Below are positions 9,538-20,661 of a stretch of 64,000 nt of DNA, piece after piece. The first letter of the stretch is position 1, and every line of letters begins with the position of its first letter. The stretch spans positions 62,001-126,000 of the forward strand of contig MKVF01000010.1 in the NCBI GenBank assembly GCA_001899145.1, given 5' to 3'. The translations under genes were made by a program, and so were the position numbers. The notes below the pieces were generated by a model, which had not been told where the DNA came from, did not search any database, and worked only from the letters and a program-made list of their open reading frames with translations. Source of the stretch: Flavobacteriia bacterium 40-80 (GTDB taxonomy: Bacteria; Bacteroidota; Bacteroidia; Flavobacteriales_D; Crocinitomicaceae).

Positions 9538-10587
9538 TTAAATCTTAGATCTTCTTCCGGCGTAACCTTTTGTCAAGCCGTATTTAAGGAATACTTCAAA
9601 ACCTCCTCTGGCGTTAGATACCACATTTAAAGTTGAAATATTTACGTCATAAGCCACACCTAGCGTAAAGTCTTCCCATTCAAACATTGCTTTGGCAACT
9701 AAAGCGTCCATATTTCTGTAAAACAATCCTAAAGACAGGTAAGTACCTTTATTGAATCCGGTAATGGATGAAAGATTCTGAAACATATAGCGTCCGTATG
9801 TTCCGACTAAAATCTCTTTAGCCGGCCCCTGATGCTGATAATAGATTGCAGGCATCAAAGAAAAATTAGTGCTCTGAAAACCGATCAATGCCGTTGCAAA
9901 AACGGAAAATCTCATGTACAGCCTGTCGTCATTTGTATTAATGAATGAATAATTAGGCTTACTTAAGTGATAAACAGCAAAACCTGCCGTAAACTGCCGT
10001 GAATCATTTCTTGTCATGTAAGACTCTCCTGAACGGTATCTGTAAACCATACCGGCACCCACGTCCATATAGGAAAAACGATCTGTCATAAAGTACTCAT
10101 TAGAAGGCATGGAAGGATCATATCCCAAGCCATCAAACTGGTTTCCCCATCTTCCGGCACCCGTATTAATATAACGGTTACCAAAACCTCCGTAGATAGC
10201 AGCTCCTAAAGTACTTTTCCTGTTTAAAATCAAATGGTAGCCGAAATGTACATTCGCATTTGTAGTAGAAATCTTTGCATCTCCGGCCTGATCATTAAAA
10301 AAATTAAGTCCTAACGCGAAAATACCTTTCTTTTGACGCTTATTTTCATTCAACCTTGCATCAAAAGAAGCAGCAATTGTGTTATAAGGAGTTGCAACGG
10401 CTTTCCATTGTGTTCTGAAATTCACAATAGCCGTGACAGGGTTATCAATTCCAACCAAAGCGGGATTTAATGTCAGGGGAGAATAATACATTTGCGAGAA
10501 ATGAACATCCTGAGCTTTTACATTCGAAACATTCATAAACACCGCAAATAAACCTATTCCTAAAATTTTACGTAAAGTAACATTCAT
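9538..10587 (-). CDS. PorP/SprF family type IX secretion membrane protein (second copy)
   Basis: 349 residues from ATG 10587, giving a signal peptide that ends at ...VKA-QDV; an upstream in-frame ATG at 10605 would add six residues. The mature start QDVHFSQMYYSPLTLNPALVG has the family signature, and the rest reads as amphipathic strands of an outer-membrane barrel ending in a glycine-rich repeat-poor tail. It is a paralogue of the gene at 5008 but clearly diverged from it. PorP/SprF proteins act with type IX substrates or the motor ring. It stands as a single gene, convergent with murF, so its partner cannot be inferred from context. Confidence 0.86.
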   Translation of the reverse strand: MNVTLRKILGIGLFAVFMNVSNVKAQDVHFSQMYYSPLTLNPALVGIDNPVTAIVNFRTQWKAVATPYNTIAASFDARLNENKRQKKGIFALGLNFFNDQAGDAKISTTNANVHFGYHLILNRKSTLGAAIYGGFGNRYINTGAGRWGNQFDGLGYDPSMPSNEYFMTDRFSYMDVGAGMVYRYRSGESYMTRNDSRQFTAGFAVYHLSKPNYSFINTNDDRLYMRFSVFATALIGFQSTNFSLMPAIYYQHQGPAKEILVGTYGRYMFQNLSSITGFNKGTYLSLGLFYRNMDALVAKAMFEWEDFTLGVAYDVNISTLNVVSNARGGFEVFLKYGLTKGYAGRRSKI

Positions 10588-10703
10588 AGTTAAGCACATA
10601 AGCAATTCAATTCAGTAAAATTAAGCATTTTTATACATCTTGAGAAAATTAAATAATAAAAATTAAAAAAGAAATGTTCAATTAACAGGTACTATTAAAC
10701 ATT

Positions 10704-11348
10704 TTACAGATTATCAACTAAATTTTTATTCTCCATTACCCATAATGCAAGGCTGTTATTCCTGGCATCCAATTCCAGTTTTTTACAAATTCTGGAACGG
10801 TAATTTTCAACTGTTTTAACGCTTATAAATAATACATCTGAAATTTCTTTACTTGTCTTTTTTTGTGAGATTTGCTTTAAAATATTGACCTCCGTTGAAG
10901 AAAGAAGCTCATTTAATACCACTATTTTATCCCGGAAAACATCTTTTGTATTGTTTGCGTTGACGTAATTGATCTCTTTTGACAGAAAAATCTTGTCTTC
11001 AAGAACAGCTTTAATACATTCAATTAAATCTTCTGATGTATTTTCCTTTAAAATATATCCTTTTGCACCGTTAAGGATTGCCAGCTTCACCAGCTCAACC
11101 TCATTGTGCATTGTCAGCAGAATCTTTTTTACACTCTTATTTTTCAAATGCTTGCACACTATTATGCCGTCTTTCCCCGGCATCGTGACATCCAGGATTA
11201 CAACGTCCGCTTCATGGTCATTGAAATAATAAAGAACATCGTCTCCATTTGAAAATGAAATTATCTCCACATCATTGAAAGAATTCCTGATCAGTAATTC
11301 TAAACCGGCTCTGAATATAGAATGATCGTCCGCAAGTACAATTCTCAT
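10704..11348 (-). CDS. NarL/FixJ-type response regulator
   Basis: 214 residues. A receiver domain (acidic pair ADD at 6-8, phospho-acceptor Asp53 in VVILDVTMPG, Lys near 104) is followed by a LuxR-type helix-turn-helix (STEVNILKQISQKKTSKEISDVLFISVKTVENYRSRI). It should bind DNA after phosphorylation by the sensor kinase whose gene overlaps it by 4 bases upstream. Target genes are not evident from the sequence. Confidence 0.9.
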   Translation of the reverse strand: MRIVLADDHSIFRAGLELLIRNSFNDVEIISFSNGDDVLYYFNDHEADVVILDVTMPGKDGIIVCKHLKNKSVKKILLTMHNEVELVKLAILNGAKGYILKENTSEDLIECIKAVLEDKIFLSKEINYVNANNTKDVFRDKIVVLNELLSSTEVNILKQISQKKTSKEISDVLFISVKTVENYRSRICKKLELDARNNSLALWVMENKNLVDNL

Positions 11349-13318
11349 AAAATCTTAATCTTAAAAACCATTTTGAATCCCTGATTCGTATTTGTCTCCA
11401 CAATGCTTTTACTGTTCAGTAATTTCAACCTCTCCTGAATTATTTTTAATCCGATCCCGGCGTCATTCGCTCTTCGTTCAACAATTCCCTTTCCGTTATC
11501 CATATATTTCACCTTCACGTATTCCTCAGAAATTCTGATGATTACTTTTAGTGCTGTAGCTTCCGAATGCTTTAACGTATTGTTGATGTTTTCCTGAATA
11601 ATTCTGTAGATATTAAATTGCTGCTGGGCATCTAAAAAATTATCTGCTTCATCATCAATTTCCTGAGTACAAACTAACGGCGTATGTCTGGAAACATTAT
11701 CCAGCAGAGAAATTAAGGATCGCTTCAACCCCAGATTGGACAGCGAGCTCGGATATAATTTGTGGGAAAGTGTTCGTGTCTTCTGGATCAGATGGCTGAA
11801 ATCCTCATTCAGGCTGGCATTATCCAGTGTTTTATCTTTCGACAACAAATCAAATTTTGTTTTCATAATTGACAATGTCTGCCCTATATCATCATGAAGG
11901 TCAGCGCCAATCCTCACCCTTTCCTGATCAATGCTGTCCAGCAGCTGATTGGAAAACTCCTGTTGCTTTTTCTTAAGCTTATTGGAATAAACCAGATAAA
12001 CAATTAAAACGACAATGATCATGAAAAACACCACAATGACATAAATAGCCAGCGTCCGGGATTTATTTAATTCATATTTATCCGTCAGTAACTTCTTCTC
12101 TATTTTCGTCTTTTCAAGGCTTAGCTCTAATTTCTCATTGTTATTAATAGCCTCTATTTCTGCAATCTTAACCTGGACATTTTCTTTATTGATCGAATCG
12201 GTCAACGCTATATATTTCTTATAATAAAAAATTGCTGAATCTTTTAGCCCGTTCTTTTCAAAATAAGAAGCATATAAATCATACAAGCTGCTCGTTGGCG
12301 GAATATCGTTTCTTTCCAGATGCAGATTATACAAGTCAATATGATGTTTCATCTTTTTTAAATCCCCTACTCCTTCATAGCATAACGCTTTCAGTTCCTC
12401 TATCTCCGTCTGAAAGATCGTCGGGCTGTCGTGAGAGAAAAAATAGACAGAATCAATATACTTCAAAGCTTCCTTATACTTTTTCTGCTTTTCCCTGATA
12501 ATCGCGATATTTAAAAGTCCGGCAATTAAATTCTGCTTATATGGACTTTTCCTGTTCATCTTAATGATTTCTTGGAAATATTTTTCCGCTTTTTCAAAGC
12601 GCCCCAATTCAACATTGACATATCCCAAATTATTAAGAATACTGCCTCTCAGCCGGTAATGATAGCTTTCCGTTAACCTGTATGCTTCTTCAAAATGTCC
12701 TATTGCACTCTCCCATTTCCCGTTTCCAAGCATGATTAAGCCAATGTTATTTTGCAAATAGGAAATATGGTATTTATGCCCTGTTTTTCGGGCTATGCTT
12801 AATCCTTTGGAATAATTCTTAAAACTTTCTACCTGCTGCCCTTTCGAATCATAGAAGATTCCAAAAGCATTATAAGTTTCGATCTGATTGATTTTAAAAT
12901 CTTTTTTTATTGCTTCGTTCAATATAAAATTTAACTCTTCTAAAATCTTCTTATCATTTTGTTGTCCGAACAATAAATAGTTTTTATGTAGCCTCGTCGT
13001 CAGCTCAATTGACTCAGCACCTATGGATTTCGCTAAATTCAAAGAACTGTCAAAATAAATCTTTGCTTTTTTACTTTCCCCGATTAACGAAAAGAAATCA
13101 CCGTAATAACGATAAATTTCCGCCAGGTCTGATTGCCTGTTATACTTTACAGCACAGGCTTTTACATATTCATAATCTATATTTACTTTCCGGAGATCAA
13201 AATCTCTTATAAATTTCAGATTCCGTACTCTTTTCGTATAATCATTCGGCAAGCCTTCTGATAAAACAAAACCATAAAAAGAAAACAGGAGCAGAAATCC
13301 GACGAAAATTGATCGCAT
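11345..13318 (-). CDS. TPR-repeat sensor histidine kinase (HisKA_3 type)
   Basis: 657 residues: signal peptide, a periplasmic run of tetratricopeptide repeats (about 60-380), coiled coil, one membrane helix (about 423-443), then a dimerisation/phospho-acceptor domain with His475 in ADLHDDIGQ, and an HATPase_c domain at the end (NINNTLKHSEA, YMDNGKGI, GIGLKIIQERLK). This is the classic partner of a LuxR-type regulator. The kinase stop and the regulator start overlap, so the two are made as a pair. TPR kinases of this design are common in Bacteroidota; the signal sensed is unknown. Confidence 0.9.
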   Translation of the reverse strand: MRSIFVGFLLLFSFYGFVLSEGLPNDYTKRVRNLKFIRDFDLRKVNIDYEYVKACAVKYNRQSDLAEIYRYYGDFFSLIGESKKAKIYFDSSLNLAKSIGAESIELTTRLHKNYLLFGQQNDKKILEELNFILNEAIKKDFKINQIETYNAFGIFYDSKGQQVESFKNYSKGLSIARKTGHKYHISYLQNNIGLIMLGNGKWESAIGHFEEAYRLTESYHYRLRGSILNNLGYVNVELGRFEKAEKYFQEIIKMNRKSPYKQNLIAGLLNIAIIREKQKKYKEALKYIDSVYFFSHDSPTIFQTEIEELKALCYEGVGDLKKMKHHIDLYNLHLERNDIPPTSSLYDLYASYFEKNGLKDSAIFYYKKYIALTDSINKENVQVKIAEIEAINNNEKLELSLEKTKIEKKLLTDKYELNKSRTLAIYVIVVFFMIIVVLIVYLVYSNKLKKKQQEFSNQLLDSIDQERVRIGADLHDDIGQTLSIMKTKFDLLSKDKTLDNASLNEDFSHLIQKTRTLSHKLYPSSLSNLGLKRSLISLLDNVSRHTPLVCTQEIDDEADNFLDAQQQFNIYRIIQENINNTLKHSEATALKVIIRISEEYVKVKYMDNGKGIVERRANDAGIGLKIIQERLKLLNSKSIVETNTNQGFKMVFKIKIL

Positions 13319-13384
13319 TATGATGTAAAACAGAATTATCTACAAAATACGTCAAAAAAAATACCATTTAAAAATCAAATTTGA

Positions 13385-13392
13385 TATATTTG
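13385..13392 (+). promoter_or_regulatory. Candidate -7 box for the DinB-like gene
   Basis: TATATTTG, exact TAnnTTTG match, 13 bases before the ATG at 13406, in the gap divergent from the sensor kinase gene. No convincing TTG upstream. Confidence 0.35.
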
Positions 13393-13405
13393 GTAAAAAA
13401 ATTTC

Positions 13406-13993
13406 ATGAAATCAGAAACACTCCTCCATGAAGTAAAGTTAATCACACAAACCGGCGTCGAATTTGTCAAAAAAAAACTCTCACATCTTGCTCCAAATCA
13501 AATCAACTGGAAACCCAATTCTGATTCCTGGAACATTTCTGAAATTCTCGCTCACCTGAACACTTACACCAAATTCTACAACAAAGCCATTTCAGAACGC
13601 CTGCAAACAACCAGACACACTACTCCTACAGATTTTTTCATTTCCTCTCCCCTTGGCAAATCAGCCTGGAACGGAATGAAATTAGGCAAGCAAAAGAATA
13701 TCAAACGCAGGTTTAAATCCCCGAAAAACTTCAACCCCACTTATACGGAAGGTTTAATCAGTGAAAATCCGGTAGAGGAATATATCCAGCTGCAAAATGA
13801 TTTCCTTGGAATCGTGGAAGAAGCCAAAAACTTTAACTTGCGAAAAGTGAAAACAGGCCTTTCCATCAGTAAAATTGTAAAGCTGCGTCTTGGTGATGTC
13901 CTGTTATTTATAGCTTATCACAATGAACGGCACATTCAGCAGATCCTGAACCTGTTACAAAACACAAATTTCCCGGAAAAAAGTTATGAGTAA
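13406..13993 (+). CDS. DinB superfamily protein
   Basis: 195 residues, all-helical. The pattern NQINWKPNSDSWNISEILAHLNTY near the N-terminus and YHNERHIQQILNL near the C-terminus match the DinB/YfiT-like four-helix fold, in which His residues (here His58-region LAHL, and the pair in HNERH) bind a metal. Such proteins are often thiol-dependent transferases, but the substrate cannot be told from sequence. The next gene starts 8 bases before this one stops, so they form an operon. Confidence 0.75.
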   Translation: MKSETLLHEVKLITQTGVEFVKKKLSHLAPNQINWKPNSDSWNISEILAHLNTYTKFYNKAISERLQTTRHTTPTDFFISSPLGKSAWNGMKLGKQKNIKRRFKSPKNFNPTYTEGLISENPVEEYIQLQNDFLGIVEEAKNFNLRKVKTGLSISKIVKLRLGDVLLFIAYHNERHIQQILNLLQNTNFPEKSYE

Positions 13994-14729
13994 AACCTTG
14001 TTTTGCAGAGTGGCTTGCTCTCCTGTCCGAAGTGAAGCAAAAGATAGCTCGGAGATGGTTTCACAAGTGCTTTTCGGTGAGCTTGTAACGCTGGTTCAGA
14101 AAACAGAAAAATGGATTTTGATAAAATCGCTTGAAGACGGTTATGAAGGATTCGCAGATCCCAAGCAATACATAGAAATTACTGAAACAGAAAAAGACAG
14201 CTGGCTAGCGCTCCGAAAACGTTATTTCTCTTTTATTATCCTAAAAACCAGCAGAGGCCTTCTTACACTTCCTCCCGGATGTTTTTCAGCACCGGCTTTT
14301 TCCTTACAGCAACAACACTACGAAATCACTGAGAGGCAAAAAGAATTTCCGGATTGGAAAGCATTTGCCAACAGCTTTTTAAATACTTCTTACCTATGGG
14401 GCGGGCGTTCTCATTATGGCATTGATTGCTCAGGATTTACCCAACAGGTAATGCGTTTCAGATGCACAGAGCTGCCGAGAGATGCTTCACAACAGGTACT
14501 GCACGGCAATCCGGTTACTTTTGAACAAAGAGCTGCAGGAGACATCGCCTTCTTTCATAATGCGAACACTAAAATTACTCATGTGGGAATTTTAGTGGAA
14601 AACGATAAGATCATTCATGCTTCAGGGTTTGTCAAAGAAGATACCTTTACTCAGGAAGGAATTATCTGTTCCGAAACAAAACAGCTGACACATTTTTTAA
14701 ACTCTATCAAAAATTTCAAGGGCCGATAA
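13986..14729 (+). CDS. NlpC/P60 family cysteine peptidase with SH3-like domain
   Basis: 247 residues. N-terminal about 1-65 resembles a bacterial SH3 domain (VSQVLFGELVTLVQKTEKWILIK, GYEGFAD). The C-terminal domain holds the NlpC/P60 triad: Cys148 in GIDCSGF, His199 in THVGIL and His211 in IIHASG. Family members cut the D-gamma-Glu-diaminopimelate bond of murein peptides. No signal peptide is visible, so it may act on imported or cytoplasmic muropeptides in recycling, as do related YkfC-type enzymes. It overlaps the DinB-like gene by 8 bases. Confidence 0.87.
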   Translation: MSKTLFCRVACSPVRSEAKDSSEMVSQVLFGELVTLVQKTEKWILIKSLEDGYEGFADPKQYIEITETEKDSWLALRKRYFSFIILKTSRGLLTLPPGCFSAPAFSLQQQHYEITERQKEFPDWKAFANSFLNTSYLWGGRSHYGIDCSGFTQQVMRFRCTELPRDASQQVLHGNPVTFEQRAAGDIAFFHNANTKITHVGILVENDKIIHASGFVKEDTFTQEGIICSETKQLTHFLNSIKNFKGR

Positions 14730-14746
14730 TTTCACGCTCATTAAAA

Positions 14747-14776
14747 TTGGAATTTATCAATAAAAAGCTAACTTTA
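14747..14776 (+). promoter_or_regulatory. Predicted promoter of glyA
   Basis: TTG at 14747-14749, a 19-base spacer, then TAACTTTA at 14769-14776 (one mismatch to TAnnTTTG). The implied start is about 45 bases before the ATG at 14828. Confidence 0.5.
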
Positions 14777-14827
14777 CCCGCATTATTTTACTGACTTAGT
14801 TCAGTGATTTTCAAATACAGTTTATCT

Positions 14828-16102
14828 ATGGGAAAAGATCGTGAAATTTTTGATTTAATCGAAAAAGAAAAACAAAGACAATTACATGGTGTTGAACTAA
14901 TTGCTTCTGAAAACTTTGTCAGTGAAGATGTCATGAAAGCAATGGGTTCTGTGCTTACGAATAAATATGCCGAAGGCCTTCCGGGGAAAAGATATTACGG
15001 TGGTTGTGAAGTAGTGGATCAGGTAGAACAGCTCGCGATCGACAGACTTTGCAAGCTTTTCGGAGCTACCTGGGCAAATGTGCAGCCACATTCGGGAGCA
15101 CAAGCTAATGCAGCTGTTTTTCTCGCTTGCCTTCAGCCCGGTGATAAAGTTTTGGGATTCGATCTATCCCATGGCGGGCATCTCACTCATGGTTCTCCTG
15201 TCAATTTTTCAGGAAAATTATACCAGCCGTTTTTTTACGGTGTTAATAAAGAGACCGGACGCGTTGATTATGATGTTTTAGAAGAAGTTGCCCGAAGAGA
15301 AAAACCAAAACTGATCATCTGCGGCGCCTCTGCTTATTCCAGAGACTGGGATTATGCACGGATTCGGAAAACAGCGGACGAGATCGGAGCGCTGATCCTT
15401 GCTGATATTTCACATCCTGCCGGACTGATTGCTACCGGACTGCTGAACGATCCTCTGGAACACTGCCACATTATTACGACGACAACTCACAAAACGCTGA
15501 GAGGCCCTCGAGGAGGAGTAATTATGATGCGCCACAACTTTGACAATCCTTTCGGATTAAAATGGAACAACGGAAATCTTAAATCCATGGCAGCACTTCT
15601 GGATGCAGCCGTATTCCCGGGAATTCAGGGCGGACCGCTGGAGCACGTTATTGCGGCAAAAGCAGTTGCTTTTGGTGAAGCGCTCACAGATGAATACAAA
15701 GCATACATGAAACAAGTGCAGAAAAATGCGGCTGTCATGGCAGATGAATTCACAAAATCAGGCTATAAAGTTATTTCCGGAGGGACAGATAACCACAGCA
15801 TGCTGATTGACCTGAGAAGCAAAGGCGTTACAGGAAAAGATGCTGAAAATACACTTGTAAAAGCAGATATTACCATCAATAAAAACATGGTCCCTTTTGA
15901 CACGGAATCTCCGTTTGTCACATCAGGAATCCGTGTTGGTACAGCAGCAATAACCACTCGCGGGTTAAAAGAAGATCACATTGTCCAAATCGTAAAATGG
16001 ATCGACCGTGTTTTAAGCGATATTAATGATGAAAATACGATTAACAGCGTAAGAAGCGAAGTTAACCAGCTGATGAGCGGATTTCCGTTATTTCAGATGT
16101 AA
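14828..16102 (+). CDS. glyA: Serine hydroxymethyltransferase
   Basis: 424 residues from ATG 14828; an in-frame GTG at 14804 would add eight residues not usual in the family. GlyA interconverts serine and glycine with tetrahydrofolate and feeds one-carbon units. The opening ([17 protein letters not shown]), the glycine-rich substrate region ([13 protein letters not shown]) and the pyridoxal-phosphate lysine Lys222 in [14 protein letters not shown] are all present. Full family length. It has its own predicted promoter and terminator and so is probably a single-gene unit. Confidence 0.97.
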   Translation: MGKDREIFDLIEKEKQRQLHGVELIASENFVSEDVMKAMGSVLTNKYAEGLPGKRYYGGCEVVDQVEQLAIDRLCKLFGATWANVQPHSGAQANAAVFLACLQPGDKVLGFDLSHGGHLTHGSPVNFSGKLYQPFFYGVNKETGRVDYDVLEEVARREKPKLIICGASAYSRDWDYARIRKTADEIGALILADISHPAGLIATGLLNDPLEHCHIITTTTHKTLRGPRGGVIMMRHNFDNPFGLKWNNGNLKSMAALLDAAVFPGIQGGPLEHVIAAKAVAFGEALTDEYKAYMKQVQKNAAVMADEFTKSGYKVISGGTDNHSMLIDLRSKGVTGKDAENTLVKADITINKNMVPFDTESPFVTSGIRVGTAAITTRGLKEDHIVQIVKWIDRVLSDINDENTINSVRSEVNQLMSGFPLFQM

Positions 16103-16123
16103 TTAGTGAGATTTAACACAACT

Positions 16124-16180
16124 AAAAGCGGGAATGTTTCTTCCATCCGGAATGCCGGATACAGGAAATGTTCCCGTTTT
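16124..16180 (+). terminator. Compound hairpin terminator after glyA
   Basis: The outer arms AAAAGCGGGAATGTTTC and GAAATGTTCCCGTTTT pair along their length with one bulged G and two wobbles, and enclose a second hairpin ATCCGG/CCGGAT. The 3' arm ends in TTTT. Confidence 0.65.
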
Positions 16181-16341
16181 ATAATTTAGCTCCTCTCCGA
16201 TCCGTTCTCCTGATTTATAAAAAACACGCCGCCAGCCGTTGGCTGTTCACTATTTTTCAAAGTAAACCTGCCATTTTATTTAGATTGTTTTTATATTTAC
16301 GGGCGATTTAAAGTTTTATATAAACTACTCAAAAAACATAA

Positions 16342-18567
<2,226 letters not shown>

Positions 18568-18587
18568 TTTTCAGAATATAACAGAGG

Positions 18588-18620
18588 AAAAGGAGAAGTG
18601 AGAGATCATATTCTCCTTTT
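18588..18620 (+). terminator. Terminator after isocitrate dehydrogenase
   Basis: AAAAGGAGAA (18588-18597) and TTCTCCTTTT (18611-18620) form a 10-bp stem with 13-base loop, ending in a run of six Ts. Confidence 0.8.
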
Positions 18621-18655
18621 TTGTATTTTTAGCTAAAACTATTTTATAAGATCTC

Positions 18656-19123
18656 ATGATTAAAAGGATACTGTTTTTGAACTTGATGCTCCTGCTAAGC
18701 ATAGGCTTTACCTTTTCCCAGAAAGATAAAATAAAGATTGATAACGATATTGTTCTTGTCAACAATATACCGGTTTTTAAGCTGAAGACATTTCAAATGC
18801 AGACATTCACTCTTTATGATCTGAATGATACAAAGCTTGCGATCTTCAATTGCCTGGATTACTACGATTCCAAAGAAATTTCCAGTGGAAATCCGAAAGG
18901 CCGTGTTGTTTATTTTGATGTTACTTTCCTGAATGACGATACAGACAAATGCGAGATTCCCTGCAACGGCTTCAAAAAACAGCTGGCACAATACATCCAG
19001 GAATACGGATTAGTCAAAGAAGGTAAGCTGGACGAAACAGCAGTCAAGCAGTTCGTCAAAATTCACGGGAATAAATTCTCCGATGTCCGAAACAGATCTA
19101 CCACGATAATCATACAGAGATAG
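18656..19123 (+). CDS. Secreted protein of unknown function
   Basis: 155 residues with a signal peptide (MIKRILFLNLMLLLSIGFTFS-Q). I do not recognise the family. The mature part is hydrophilic, with one Cys pair near the middle (KCEIPC, spacing CxxxC) and a third Cys in IFNCLDYY. The start is 3 bases in front of the yigZ-like gene's TTG start after the stop, so it is transcribed with the yigZ run. It may act in the periplasm. Confidence 0.7.
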   Translation: MIKRILFLNLMLLLSIGFTFSQKDKIKIDNDIVLVNNIPVFKLKTFQMQTFTLYDLNDTKLAIFNCLDYYDSKEISSGNPKGRVVYFDVTFLNDDTDKCEIPCNGFKKQLAQYIQEYGLVKEGKLDETAVKQFVKIHGNKFSDVRNRSTTIIIQR

Positions 19124-19126
19124 AAG

Positions 19127-19738
19127 TTGGCAGGTACCGATACGTATTTAACGCTAAAAGCTCCCTGCGAAGGTCTTTACAAAGAAAAAGGCTCCAAATT
19201 CATCGCAATTGCAGTTCCCTGTCATTCGGAGGAAGAGGCAAAAAGCTATCTGCAAATGTGGCGTAAGGAACATCATCAATCGCGGCATGTCTGTTATGCC
19301 TATCGCTTTGGTTTGGATAAAAATATCTACCGTGCCAATGATGACGGAGAACCTTCCAATAGTGCAGGCCAACCGATTTTAGGACAAATCCAGTCTGCAG
19401 ATCTGACCAATGTACTGATCGGAGTGATCCGCTATTTCGGAGGTACCAAACTCGGTGTAGGAGGATTAATACACGCTTACAAAACAGCAGCGAAAGAAGC
19501 TATTGATAACGGAGAAATCATTGAAAAAAAAGTATTTCAGAATTTCCGGCTTAACTTCCAGTACGACGTACTCCCCGAGATCATGTCCATTTGTAAGCAG
19601 ATGGATTTCCAGCAATCCGGGCAGCAGTTTGATATTCAATGCTCGCTGGATATTGCGGTTCCACTTGATAAGGTGGAAATGCTCAAAGAAAAAACCCAAT
19701 TTATTACTTTAGAATTTATTGATTTAGGAATATACTAA
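19127..19738 (+). CDS. YigZ/IMPACT family protein
   Basis: 203 residues starting with TTG at 19127; no ATG or GTG lies near the conserved N-terminus, so this rare start is the likely one. The core motif RHVCYAYRFG ... NDDGEPSNSAGQPIL ... IRYFGGTKLGVGGLIHAYKTAA is diagnostic of the UPF0029/IMPACT family, with a short C-terminal ferredoxin-like domain. The family binds to translation-related partners in eukaryotes; the bacterial role is unclear. It follows the secreted protein gene by 3 bases and its stop overlaps the start of the next gene (TAATG). Confidence 0.88.
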   Translation: MAGTDTYLTLKAPCEGLYKEKGSKFIAIAVPCHSEEEAKSYLQMWRKEHHQSRHVCYAYRFGLDKNIYRANDDGEPSNSAGQPILGQIQSADLTNVLIGVIRYFGGTKLGVGGLIHAYKTAAKEAIDNGEIIEKKVFQNFRLNFQYDVLPEIMSICKQMDFQQSGQQFDIQCSLDIAVPLDKVEMLKEKTQFITLEFIDLGIY

Positions 19739-20661
19739 TGGAATTACTCAAACAATTAATCGCTGTCAGCGGTGCTTCCGGAGATGAAAGCAGGATAAAA
19801 CAATTTATTCTTGATTATGTCAGAACAAGCAGTTCCGAATGGAAAGTTCAGCCACAGATCATTGACGGAAAAGAGTTTCAGGACACATTTATTCTGATTT
19901 TCGGACAGCCTCGCACAGCTATCTATGCACATACGGACACGATCGGCTTTTCAGTAGCTTACGAACGGGAACTTTACAAGATCGGAGGACCGAAATGCGA
20001 GGATGGTTACGAGCTGGTAGGAAGTGATGATCACGGCCCGATTGAGACAGAGCTGATGGTCATTGAGCATGAAAATGGTTCCCGCTCTTATGAATACGTT
20101 TTTGACAGAGAAATTGAACGGGGTACGATCCTGACGTTCAAACCAAATTTTACGGAAACGGAAACTTTTATCCAGTCACCTTACCTGGATAATCGTCTGG
20201 GTGTATGGAATGTACTGAAAGTCGCAGAAACACTTGAAAACGGTGCGATTGTTTTCTCTACTTACGAGGAACACGGCGGCAACAGCGTGGGCTTCTGTGC
20301 CCGCTACCTGTATGAAAAATACAGCATCCGGCAGGCACTGATCAGTGATATCACATGGGTGACAGAAGGCGTTCCGCACGGGAAAGGTGTTGCAATTTCC
20401 ATGCGGGACAGTATGATTCCGCGCAGGTCTTATTTGAACCGTATTCTCGATCTGGCAAAAGCCTCGGGAATTGATTTTCAGCTGGAAGTGGAAAATGCCG
20501 GCGGAAGCGATGGAAGCGCGCTGCAGAAATCAGATCTGCTCATCGACTGGTGCTTTATCGGCGCACCGGAAGATAACGTACATTCTCCTCACGAAACAGT
20601 GTATAAATATGACATTATGTGCATGGTGGAATTATATAAGTATTTAATGAAACACTTATGA
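19738..20661 (+). CDS. M42/M20-like metallopeptidase
   Basis: 307 residues. The metal-binding pattern of the M42 (tetrahedral aminopeptidase/glucanase-like) clan is visible in order: HTD at residues about 63-65, YLDNRLG near 150, the acidic catalytic pair in TYEEHGGNSVGF near 179, an Asp in LISDITWV near 206 and a final His in VHSPHE near 290. It is shorter than most M42 enzymes, and lacks an obvious signal peptide, so it probably trims peptides in the cytoplasm. Substrate preference is not visible. It overlaps both neighbours by 1 and 4 bases. Confidence 0.78.
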   Translation: MELLKQLIAVSGASGDESRIKQFILDYVRTSSSEWKVQPQIIDGKEFQDTFILIFGQPRTAIYAHTDTIGFSVAYERELYKIGGPKCEDGYELVGSDDHGPIETELMVIEHENGSRSYEYVFDREIERGTILTFKPNFTETETFIQSPYLDNRLGVWNVLKVAETLENGAIVFSTYEEHGGNSVGFCARYLYEKYSIRQALISDITWVTEGVPHGKGVAISMRDSMIPRRSYLNRILDLAKASGIDFQLEVENAGGSDGSALQKSDLLIDWCFIGAPEDNVHSPHETVYKYDIMCMVELYKYLMKHL

